Of a stretch of DNA of 7,931 nucleotides, positions 1 to 6,056 are shown one piece after another. Within the stretch, counting starts at the first letter, position 1. Every line of letters begins with the position of its first letter. The DNA is from Pseudomonadota bacterium. Lineage in GTDB: Bacteria > Pseudomonadota > Gammaproteobacteria > JAKAQQ01. Both the position numbers and the translations under genes were made by a program. The stretch spans positions 1 to 7,931 of the forward strand of contig JAJZNM010000080.1 of NCBI GenBank assembly GCA_021852325.1, read 5' to 3'. The notes under the pieces were generated by a model. That model was given only the letters and a program-made list of their open reading frames with translations, ran no database searches and was not told the origin of the DNA.

Positions 1-885
1 CGGTGAGGCGCCATCCCGAACCAGACCGGCGGAAGTGGAGGCGCGGGAGGCGAGCGCCGGCAGGGGTTCGAGATGGAGGGCGGGGTGGGTGAACTCGTGG
101 TTCCAGTGGCGGAGTGCCAAATCGTTCAGGAAGCCCGGCCGGTCGAGTTCCGGTGCGCGGCGCGCCTCGAGCGCGGCCACCTCCTTCTCGAAGCGCTCGT
201 GATGGGCCAAAAGCGCCTGGGAGAGTTCCCCGCCCGTTTTTTGTTCGCCGGGATCGAGCGACTGCCCGATCGTCTCTGCGAGACCGTGGGCCAGGGGATA
301 GCCCAGGCGCTCGGCCTGAAGGGCGAGCGCGTAGGCGGCGACCGGATCCCGGTCCGTCCCCTCATACAGTTGTCGCGCGGATGCGAAATAGCCCCGTGGA
401 TAGGCAAAAGCGGCCTGCCAGAGTTTGGCGGTCCGGGCAAGTCCAAGGTCCGGCTCGATCCCGATCCCGTGTTCGAGACAGAAGGCGAGATGCCCGAAGC
501 CTACGGGGTAGCCGAGGAGTGCGGTCCTTTCGTAGCAGGCCAAGGCCTGCGCCGGATCTTCGGGCTTTCCCCAGCCGATGAGGAAACAGTCGCCCAGCCG
601 GTCGATCGCTTGCGGGACCCCGAAAGACGCTGCTTCCTCGTACGCCTGGGCAGCCCGGGAGAGGGATTCCGGGTCGAGGAGCCGTTGCGAGTGGAGATCG
701 CCCAAGGCGAGGGCGGCCCAGGGATGGCCCGCCTTACGCGCCCGCTCGAGCCAGCGTTCCCCGTCCTCGCTCGCGGACTCGCCATGGCGGCTTTCCGCGA
801 GGAGCTTCTGGCCGAGGGCCAGCATAGCCTCGGGTTGCCCGCCCTCTGCGGCCTCGTGCAGCTTCTGGATGTCGTGATCGTTCAT
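1..885 (-). CDS. Sel1-like (TPR-type) repeat protein coupled to hutH, 3' end beyond the window
   Basis: Read on the minus strand from ATG 885-883, the frame stays open for 295 codons to base 1, so the C-terminus is missing. The visible protein is mostly alpha-helical with about five Sel1-like repeats of 33-38 residues. They begin near residues 18, 54, 91, 127 and 164 and share a pattern such as PxAxxxLGxxxxxG...A..xYxxAAxxGx. From about 215 to 295 comes a charged helix and then a less repetitive stretch that may open a second domain. There is no signal peptide or membrane segment, so a cytoplasmic location is likely. The start overlaps the hutH stop (ATGA, 882-885), and a GAGGA ribosome binding site lies 6 bases upstream (892-896), which supports translational coupling. 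Sel1 repeats normally act as protein-interaction scaffolds. The function here is unknown: a role with the histidine enzymes is inference from position only. Some Sel1 proteins carry a C-terminal enzymatic domain, which cannot be judged from this fragment. Confidence 0.85.
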   Translation of the reverse strand, partial: MNDHDIQKLHEAAEGGQPEAMLALGQKLLAESRHGESASEDGERWLERARKAGHPWAALALGDLHSQRLLDPESLSRAAQAYEEAASFGVPQAIDRLGDCFLIGWGKPEDPAQALACYERTALLGYPVGFGHLAFCLEHGIGIEPDLGLARTAKLWQAAFAYPRGYFASARQLYEGTDRDPVAAYALALQAERLGYPLAHGLAETIGQSLDPGEQKTGGELSQALLAHHERFEKEVAALEARRAPELDRPGFLNDLALRHWNHEFTHPALHLEPLPALASRASTSAGLVRDGASP

Positions 886-2396
886 GTGGAATCCTCGGGA
901 ATGAGTCTATCCCAAACGGCGGGATCACCCAGAAGGCCTTCGAGCGCGTGGATGTCGCGGTCGAGTCTCCGGTCGCCCGCATGCGCGGGTACCCGCTCCC
1001 GCACCCTCGCCTGCAGGGCTTCGAGTGCGGGGGAGGTCCGGAGGGGTCTCAGGAAATCCAGGCCGGCGCTCGCAGCCAAAAGTTCGATGGCGAGGATGGT
1101 CTCCACGTTGTGCGCGATCGATAAGAGCTTGTACCCCGCCCAGGGAGCCATGCTGACGTGATCTTCCTGTCCGGCCGAGGTCGGCAGGGAATCCACCGTG
1201 GCGGGGTGGGCGAGTGTCTTGTTCTCGGTGGCGAGTGCCGCCGCGCTCACATGGGCGATCATGAACCCGGACTCGACGCCCGGATCTCGCGCGAGGAAGG
1301 GCGGCAGCCGGGGATTGATCTCGCGCATGAGGAGGTCGATGCGCCGTTCGCTGAGTGCACCGATCTCGGACAGGGCGATTGCCATGAAGTCCGCGACCGC
1401 GCCGATCGGCTCGGCGTGGAAGTTGCCGCCTGAGACGATATCCTCCCCGAAGACGAGCGGGTTGTCGGTGACGCCATTGATCTCATGAGTGAGGATCCGG
1501 GAGGCATGGGTCAGGGTATCGTCGACCATCCCGAGGACCTGCGGCTGACAGCGCACCGAATAGGGATCCTGCACTCTCGGGCAGTCCCGGTGACTCAGGA
1601 GGATCTCGGTCTCGGGCAGGAGCCGGTTCAACGTTTGGGCGACCCGGATCTGTCCGGGTTGTCCGCGGGCTTCATGGATGCGTGGATCGAAGGGTTGGTG
1701 GCTCCCGCAGAGCGCTTCGGTTGTGAGCGCCCCGATCGCGATCGCAGCCTGGAGGAGACGGCGGCCGGCGAGGAGTCCCTCGATGGCGAGCGCGGTCGAG
1801 ACCTGGGTCCCGTTGAGGAGGGCGAGCGCTTCCTTGGCCTCGAGGACGAGGGGAGAAACTCCCGCCGCTTCGGGGACCCGGGCGCCTTCGAGGGTCTGAC
1901 CGGAAACCCGAGCTTCGCCCTCGCCGATGAGGGCCAGGACGAGGTGCGCGAGGGGCGCGAGATCACCCGAGGCCCCGACCGATCCCCGTTCCGGGATCAC
2001 GGGCAGGACATCGTGGTTGAGGAAGGCCAGGAGATGATCCACGACCGCCGGTCGCACGCCTGAAAGGCCCGCGGCCAGGCTGTTCGCCTTGAGCAGGAGC
2101 ACCCGGCGCACGAGATCTGCTGCGAGGGGCGCACCCGTGCCGGTTGAGTGGCTTCTCGCGAGGTTGTATTGCAGCTCGACCTGACGGTGGCCGATATGGC
2201 GGTTGGCCAGGGCACCAAATCCGGTGTTGAGGCCATAGTAGGGGTGGGCTGATGCGGCCAACCGGCTCACGGTCGCGGCGGATCGGTCCATCCGCCTGCG
2301 GGCAGGCTCCGCAAGCCGCAGGGTCGGATGCCCGGTTTTGAAGTCGCGGAGATCGGCGAGGGTGAGGGTGCCACCTTCGATCAGGCCATCAATCAT
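882..2396 (-). CDS. hutH: Histidine ammonia-lyase (histidase)
   Basis: This cytoplasmic enzyme performs the first step of histidine breakdown, non-oxidative deamination of L-histidine to urocanate and ammonia. The 504 residues match the usual length of about 500-515. The GASGDLAPLAHL motif holds Ala142-Ser143-Gly144, which cyclise to the MIO electrophile of this family. Other family signatures are YGLNTGFG (54-61, with the catalytic Tyr54), QDPYSVRCQPQVLG (276-289), TDNPL (310-314), SGGNFHAEP (322-330) and QEDHVSM (410-416). The full set argues for an active histidase and not a phenylalanine or tyrosine lyase. The ATG at 2396-2394 overlaps the hutI stop (ATGA, 2393-2396), and an AGGGAG ribosome binding site (2404-2409) sits 7 bases upstream. 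The stop in turn overlaps the start of the Sel1-repeat gene. It is the middle gene of a minus-strand hutI-hutH-Sel1 operon, and hutU is absent from the window. Confidence 0.97.
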   Translation of the reverse strand: MIDGLIEGGTLTLADLRDFKTGHPTLRLAEPARRRMDRSAATVSRLAASAHPYYGLNTGFGALANRHIGHRQVELQYNLARSHSTGTGAPLAADLVRRVLLLKANSLAAGLSGVRPAVVDHLLAFLNHDVLPVIPERGSVGASGDLAPLAHLVLALIGEGEARVSGQTLEGARVPEAAGVSPLVLEAKEALALLNGTQVSTALAIEGLLAGRRLLQAAIAIGALTTEALCGSHQPFDPRIHEARGQPGQIRVAQTLNRLLPETEILLSHRDCPRVQDPYSVRCQPQVLGMVDDTLTHASRILTHEINGVTDNPLVFGEDIVSGGNFHAEPIGAVADFMAIALSEIGALSERRIDLLMREINPRLPPFLARDPGVESGFMIAHVSAAALATENKTLAHPATVDSLPTSAGQEDHVSMAPWAGYKLLSIAHNVETILAIELLAASAGLDFLRPLRTSPALEALQARVRERVPAHAGDRRLDRDIHALEGLLGDPAVWDRLIPEDST

Positions 2397-3577
2397 CGGA
2401 GTGCTCCCTGGAAGAAGCTCATGACGGGCCGATGGCTCGCCGGAGCGTAGAGAAGGGATTCGGGACGCGGGATGTCCCAGATGCCGAAATCCGCGCTCTG
2501 GCCCACGGCGAGCGTGCCAAAATCGGCATCCGGATCGAGTGCGCGGGCCGCTTGCCGGGTGATGCCGAGCAGGGCCTCGGTCGGGGTGAGTCCCCAGAGC
2601 CGGATCGCGGTGGCAGAAGCCCAGAGGAGACTCGCCACGGGCGCGGTGCCGGGGTTCAAGTCGCTCGCGATCGCAATCGGGACGCCCGCCGCGCGCAGGG
2701 CCGCGACCGGTGGAGGGGGTGCGTCACCGAGGAAGGACGAGGCGATCGGCAGGAGCACCGCCACGGTACCGGATTCGGCGAGGGCTCTCACATCCTCCGG
2801 CGCCGCATGCTCGAGATGGTCGCACGAGCAGGCCTTCCAGCGCGCCGCCCGCCGGGTGGCGCCGGTATGGCCGAGCTGGTCGGTGTGGGCGTGGAGCCGG
2901 CAGGAGAGGGCCTGGGCCCGTTCGAACAGCCGGTCGAGATCCTCGGGGGTGAAAGCGATCCGGTCGACGAAGATATCGACCGACCGGGCGAGCCGCAGGG
3001 CGACCACTTCAGGCAGCATTTCGTCCACGACCCAGTCGAGGTAGGCTTGCCGTTTCAGGGGAACCGGCACCGCATGGGCCCCGAGGAACGTCGGTACAAT
3101 ACGGATCTTGAGGATGGGTGCCATGGCGGCGGCCACCGTCAGGATCTTGATCTCGCTGTCATGATCCAGCCCATAGCCGCTTTTGATCTCGAGGGTGGTC
3201 ACGCCTTCCGCCACGAGGGGAGCCACATGTTTCAGGCTGCAATCGAGCAGTTGTGCGAACGACGCTTGTCGGGTCGCGTGGACCGTCTTCAGGATGCCCC
3301 CCCCCGCACGGTGCTGTCCGGCATAGTTCGCGCCGGCGAGACGGGCCAGGTATTCCTCCAGGCGGTCACCCGCAAACACCGCATGGGTATGGCAATCGAC
3401 GAGACCGGGCAGGATCGCCTGGCCGCGCGCATCGAGGCGGAGGCGGCTTTCCTCGGTGGGCGGGATGTCGAACGCCGCGATGCGCCCCCCGGCCACGGCC
3501 ATCGAGCGGGCCGGCAGGATTGAAAGGTCCTGCGCGAGTGGATAGATCCGTGCGTTATCGATTACGAGATCGAACAT
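2393..3577 (-). CDS. hutI: Imidazolonepropionase (imidazolone-5-propionate hydrolase)
   Basis: This amidohydrolase-superfamily enzyme hydrolyses 4-imidazolone-5-propanoate to N-formimino-L-glutamate in the cytoplasm. From the ATG at 3577-3575 it has 394 residues, normal for the family. Visible signatures are the metal-binding HxH in GLVDCHTHAVFAG (His63/His65), KSGYGLD (132-138), a later metal-ligand histidine in LHAHTDQL (His231 fits best because DQL follows), CDHLEHA (252-258), GTVAVLLP (270-277) and SDLNPGTAP with Asp306. Some motifs are looser than the common forms I recall: QLGHTGA where QLSNLGGA is usual, and SDLNPG where TDCNPG is usual. It is therefore a somewhat divergent but probably active HutI. 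An in-frame GTG at 3631 would add 18 residues (Cys/Gly-rich, with no family counterpart), while MFDLVIDNARIY is a normal HutI beginning, so the ATG was chosen. No strong Shine-Dalgarno precedes it. It heads the minus-strand operon, and its start codon overlaps that of divergent hutF. Confidence 0.94.
   Translation of the reverse strand: MFDLVIDNARIYPLAQDLSILPARSMAVAGGRIAAFDIPPTEESRLRLDARGQAILPGLVDCHTHAVFAGDRLEEYLARLAGANYAGQHRAGGGILKTVHATRQASFAQLLDCSLKHVAPLVAEGVTTLEIKSGYGLDHDSEIKILTVAAAMAPILKIRIVPTFLGAHAVPVPLKRQAYLDWVVDEMLPEVVALRLARSVDIFVDRIAFTPEDLDRLFERAQALSCRLHAHTDQLGHTGATRRAARWKACSCDHLEHAAPEDVRALAESGTVAVLLPIASSFLGDAPPPPVAALRAAGVPIAIASDLNPGTAPVASLLWASATAIRLWGLTPTEALLGITRQAARALDPDADFGTLAVGQSADFGIWDIPRPESLLYAPASHRPVMSFFQGALR
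3520..3548 (+). promoter_or_regulatory. Candidate sigma-70 promoter for hutFG inside the hutI 5' end
   Basis: TTGAAA (3520-3525) is separated by exactly 17 bases from TAGATC (3543-3548). The -35 matches consensus at 5 of 6 positions, but the -10 at only 3 of 6. Transcription would start near 3555 and give a leader of about 20 bases before hutF. It was looked for here because no spacer exists between the divergent start codons, so any hutFG promoter must lie inside hutI. The match is modest and could be chance. Confidence 0.35.
3553..3566. promoter_or_regulatory. Imperfect palindrome, possible operator between hutI and hutF
   Basis: CGTTATCGATTACG is a 14-base inverted repeat with a single mismatched pair, centred on ATCGAT. 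It lies 9 bases before the hutF ATG, inside hutI codons 4-9, and overlaps the expected transcription start of the candidate hutFG promoter. It is noticeably AT-richer than its surroundings. It does not resemble the HutC operator core that I recall (TTGTATA-type half sites), so the cognate regulator is unknown and the assignment is speculative. Confidence 0.25.
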
Positions 3578-4937
3578 GAGCCGGGCCCCACAGCCACCAC
3601 CGCATCGACTGTCATGCCGATATGTTCTCACATCTCGGGGCTGGCTCCGCGATCAGGCGGTCGACATCGACCGGACAGGCCGCATCACCGGTTTCGCTCC
3701 CGGGGAGCCGCCCTGGGATGGATTCATCCTGCTTCCGGGGATGCCGAACGGGCACAGCCACGCCTTCCAGCGCGCGCTCGCCGGCGCCGGGGAGCGGAGT
3801 GGCGATGCCGGGAGTTTCTGGAGTTGGCGATCGCTCATGTATCGCCTCGCGGCGGACCTCGGACCGGATGAGATGGAGCTTTTGGCCACACTCGCCTATC
3901 TCGAGATGCTGGAGTCGGGATTCACCTCCGTGGCCGAGTTTTTTTACCTCCATCACGGACCCGACGGGCGTCCGGGGACCGCGATGGCGGAGGCGGTGGT
4001 CCGCGCCGCCCGGCAGACGGGCATTCGCCTCAGGCTCGTCCCGGTCTACTATGAGCGGGGCGGGTTCGGCGAGGCGCTCGATCCGGTCCAGAAAAAGCGG
4101 TTCGCGCATGAGTCGGTCGAGGCGTTCGTGGATTACGTGCGAGCTCTCTCCGGAGTGCCGGTCGGCCTTGGGGCCCATTCCATCCGGGCGGTGGCTCCGA
4201 CTTCGCTCGAACGCCTGGGAGCGATGGCGACCGAGCTCGGTGAGGGACTCTTCCATATCCATGTCGCGGAACAAGTCCGCGAAGTCGAGGAATCGCATCG
4301 TGTCCATGGCGTCGGACCGATCGGCCTGCTCGATCAGCTGGGACTCGTGACGCCCCACCTCCAGGCGGTCCACGGAACCCATGCCGATGCCCGGGAGCGG
4401 CGCCTCCTCGCCGAACGGGGCGCGAACCTCATCCTGTGTCCCGTCACGGAAGCCTATCTGGCGGACGGAATCTTCCCGGCTGCGGAATATGTCGACCAGG
4501 GAGGGGGCTGGGCGGTCGGAACGGATGCCAATGTCGCGATCGACGCGGTGTCCGAACTGCGCCTCCTCGAGTACGGGCAACGGTTGAGTTCAGGCAAACG
4601 GAGCAATCTCGCCGGTCCAAACGGAATCGGTGCGAGGCTCTGGCAGGCGGCTGCACGGGGTGGTGCACGAGCGGTCGGCTTTCCGGTGGGCGTGCTCGAG
4701 CCCGGCGCGTATGCGGATCTCGTGATGCTCGAAGATCCCTGCCTTTTGACCGGGGAGGATCCGGATCTCGATCTCGATGCGTTCCTGATCGGCGGATCAC
4801 GCGGGACGATCACGCAGGTCTATGTGGGTGGCCTGCGGCGTGCCGGATCTAGGGGGGCGGCCGATCAGGCGGCCCTTCGTGCCGAGGCAGGCCGCCTGAT
4901 CGCCCGCTTGCGCCAGGGACCGCTCTCCCGGGCGTGA
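3576..4937 (+). CDS. hutF: Formimidoylglutamate deiminase
   Basis: This metal-dependent amidohydrolase converts N-formimino-L-glutamate to N-formyl-L-glutamate and ammonia, the step that distinguishes the five-enzyme histidine pathway from the four-enzyme one. The 453 residues are the expected size. Motifs in order are GMPNGHSHAFQRALAG (55-70, metal ligands His60/His62), a TSVAEFFYLHH segment (117-127), HIHVAEQ (227-233, ligand His229), VHGTH (265-269, His266/His269), CPVTEAYLADGIFP (288-301) and GTDANVAID (315-323, metal ligand Asp317). The C-terminus forms the usual small composite beta domain (GAYADLVMLE). The ATG at 3576 was chosen because an in-frame stop lies at 3543-3545 and no other normal start precedes the HSHAF motif. 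Only a weak GAG-type ribosome site is seen. Its start codon shares two bases with that of divergent hutI, and its stop overlaps the hutG start (GTGA). Confidence 0.95.
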   Translation: MSRAPQPPPHRLSCRYVLTSRGWLRDQAVDIDRTGRITGFAPGEPPWDGFILLPGMPNGHSHAFQRALAGAGERSGDAGSFWSWRSLMYRLAADLGPDEMELLATLAYLEMLESGFTSVAEFFYLHHGPDGRPGTAMAEAVVRAARQTGIRLRLVPVYYERGGFGEALDPVQKKRFAHESVEAFVDYVRALSGVPVGLGAHSIRAVAPTSLERLGAMATELGEGLFHIHVAEQVREVEESHRVHGVGPIGLLDQLGLVTPHLQAVHGTHADARERRLLAERGANLILCPVTEAYLADGIFPAAEYVDQGGGWAVGTDANVAIDAVSELRLLEYGQRLSSGKRSNLAGPNGIGARLWQAAARGGARAVGFPVGVLEPGAYADLVMLEDPCLLTGEDPDLDLDAFLIGGSRGTITQVYVGGLRRAGSRGAADQAALRAEAGRLIARLRQGPLSRA

Positions 4938-5749
4938 TCATGCCGCAGACCCATCCACCCGGGAAACCCTGGCTCCTCCGTCCGGCGGTGGCACCGGTCA
5001 GGCCGGTACTGGTCTCGATCCCCCATGCGGGGACCTGGGTTCCTGAACCTGTGCGTGCCCGTTTTGCGTCGGCGGCCATCGGTCGGCTGCCGATGACGGA
5101 CTGGTATCTGGACGAGCTCTACGATTTCCTGCCGTCCCTCGGCGTGACGAGTCTCGTTGCGACCTACAGCCGCTTTGTCGCCGACTGCAACCGGCCGGCT
5201 GACGGAGAGGCACTCTATCCGGGGCGATTCGAGACCGGATTCGTCCCGACCGAGACCTTCGACGGCGAACCCGTCTGGTCGATCCCGCCGGATCCGGAGT
5301 GGATCGCGGTGCAGAAACAGGCCGTCTGGCAGCCCTATCACGACAAGCTCGAAGCACTCATCGACGAATGGCGGCTGCGTTTCGGGCGAGTCCTTTTGAT
5401 CGATGCCCACAGCGTATCCTCCGCGCCGAACCGGATCACGCCACGCCTCGAGGCGGAGATCTATCTCGGCGACCGGGGTGGCCGGACCGCGAGCCTGGGC
5501 GTCCGCGAGCTTTTCAGAAGCGCGTTCGAGGCAGAGGGTTTCCGGGTGTCGGTCAACCATCCATACCAGGGCGGCTACATCACTCACCACTACGGCTCAC
5601 CCCCCGAAGTCATGGCCGTCCAGATCGAGATGGCCGAGCGGGTCTATCTCGATGAGGAGCATCCCCACGAGCGGGATCCCAGACGCTTCAGTCAGGCCGA
5701 GGAGCGGCTCATGCGGGTCTTTGCGCATCTCATCGCGGAACTCGGCTGA
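4934..5749 (+). CDS. hutG: N-formylglutamate amidohydrolase (deformylase)
   Basis: This enzyme completes the route by hydrolysing N-formyl-L-glutamate to L-glutamate and formate in the cytoplasm. The 271 residues are typical of the FGase (N-formylglutamate amidohydrolase) family, which is unrelated to the ureohydrolase-type formimidoylglutaminase also called HutG. Family signatures seen are SIPHAG (28-33), TDWYLDELYDF (55-65), NRPADGEALYPG (86-97), LLIDAHS (154-160), LGDRGGRTAS (178-187) and NHPYQGGYITHHYG (208-221). The histidines and acids in the first, fourth and last of these are expected to form the metal and substrate site. At the end of LGDRGGRTAS, many relatives that I recall carry Cys where Ala stands here. 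The GTG at 4934 overlaps the hutF stop by 4 bases. An ATG at 4940, two codons in, is an alternative start. Neither has a good ribosome site, so coupling to hutF translation is likely. Confidence 0.94.
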   Translation: MIMPQTHPPGKPWLLRPAVAPVRPVLVSIPHAGTWVPEPVRARFASAAIGRLPMTDWYLDELYDFLPSLGVTSLVATYSRFVADCNRPADGEALYPGRFETGFVPTETFDGEPVWSIPPDPEWIAVQKQAVWQPYHDKLEALIDEWRLRFGRVLLIDAHSVSSAPNRITPRLEAEIYLGDRGGRTASLGVRELFRSAFEAEGFRVSVNHPYQGGYITHHYGSPPEVMAVQIEMAERVYLDEEHPHERDPRRFSQAEERLMRVFAHLIAELG

Positions 5750-5766
5750 TCGCCTGAGTCCTTGGC

Positions 5767-5798
5767 GATCCGGTTCTCCACCGGTCCTGGATCCTTTC
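5767..5798 (+). terminator. Weak candidate terminator after hutG
   Basis: CCGGT (5770-5774) and ACCGG (5780-5784) can form a 5-bp stem with a 5-base loop. An outer GATCC/GGATC pairing (5767-5771 with 5789-5793) could extend it across a bulge. Only a short TTT follows, so it is a poor intrinsic terminator. It sits 17 bases beyond the hutG stop, a sensible place for one. Confidence 0.25.
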
Positions 5799-5929
5799 CG
5801 AGACCGCTCAAGCCCGCGGGACGTCAGACACGCTGAGCCCATCAAGAGGCCCGAGAACACATGAAGATCCCGTATCGCTCCGAATGCACGGCCGAATCCT
5901 GTCGATCGCCTCGGCCAGTCCACCCGTAT

Positions 5930-5947
5930 CCTGTTTCAGGTAACAGG
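5930..5947. repeat. Short perfect inverted repeat
   Basis: CCTGTT (5930-5935) and AACAGG (5942-5947) are perfect complements around a 6-base centre. The repeat is 41 bases upstream of the -35 element of the next gene, where an activator or repressor could bind. No known regulator site was recognised, and a 6-bp repeat can occur by chance. Confidence 0.25.
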
Positions 5948-5988
5948 TTCCCGACCGCCCCCAAAACCCGGTGAACACCTGGAGATGA

Positions 5989-6017
5989 TTGACAGGCGTT
6001 TCGGGCTTTGCTAGTTT
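5989..6017 (+). promoter_or_regulatory. Sigma-70-type promoter of the exported protein gene
   Basis: A perfect -35 TTGACA (5989-5994) is followed after exactly 17 bases by TAGTTT (6012-6017), which keeps the three most conserved -10 positions (TA...T). Transcription would begin near 6024, about 33 bases before the start codon. This is the best promoter in the window. A second TTGACA at 6016-6021 has no -10 partner. Confidence 0.6.
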
Positions 6018-6043
6018 GACATCCGTCTCGAAACAAGACCGTC

Positions 6044-6048
6044 AGGAG
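6044..6048 (+). promoter_or_regulatory. Ribosome binding site that fixes the start at 6057
   Basis: AGGAG lies 8 bases before the ATG at 6057-6059, an ideal Shine-Dalgarno placement. It decides the start of the large exported protein, whose first residues then form a standard signal peptide. Confidence 0.75.
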
Positions 6049-6056
6049 CGAAGGGA

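Larger units (their letters stand above)
5750..6056. other. Intergenic region between hutG and the exported protein gene
   Basis: These 307 bases hold no convincing gene. The left part contains a weak hairpin that might end the hutFG transcript. The middle holds a 6-bp inverted repeat, and the right end carries the promoter and ribosome binding site of the next gene. The DNA is less GC-rich than the flanking genes, especially at 5930-6035. No tRNA, riboswitch fold or repeat array was seen. Confidence 0.7.

Noticed and set aside
73..1161. Long plus-strand ORF of 362 codons
   Set aside because: It runs antisense across the Sel1 gene and the end of hutH, both of which have clear family motifs or repeats. 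Long antisense frames are expected in GC-rich DNA, and the translation shows no domain.
2432..3523. Plus-strand ORF of 363 codons opposite hutI
   Set aside because: It lies wholly antisense to a recognisable imidazolonepropionase, and its His/Arg/Gly-rich composition shows no motif or ribosome site.
3578..3631. Extended hutI with a GTG start at 3631
   Set aside because: The extra 18 residues are Cys/Gly-rich and unlike HutI N-termini, have no good ribosome site, and would deepen the overlap with hutF to 56 bases.
3612..4580. Minus-strand ORF of 322 codons opposite hutF
   Set aside because: It is a shadow frame of hutF: its Asp/Arg/Glu-rich product mirrors hutF codons and has no family signature.
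4865..5590. Minus-strand ORF of 241 codons opposite hutG
   Set aside because: It is antisense to a well-supported FGase-family gene, with no recognisable domain.
5861..5974. Small plus-strand ORF of 37 codons (starts MKIPYRSEC) in the intergenic region
   Set aside because: The possible AGAGG ribosome site is about 11 bases away, the codon use is not clearly coding, and there is no hydrophobic or structural feature. It cannot be told apart from chance.
6016..6021. Second TTGACA as an alternative -35
   Set aside because: No -10-like hexamer occurs 16-18 bases downstream, and transcription would start too close to or beyond the ribosome site.
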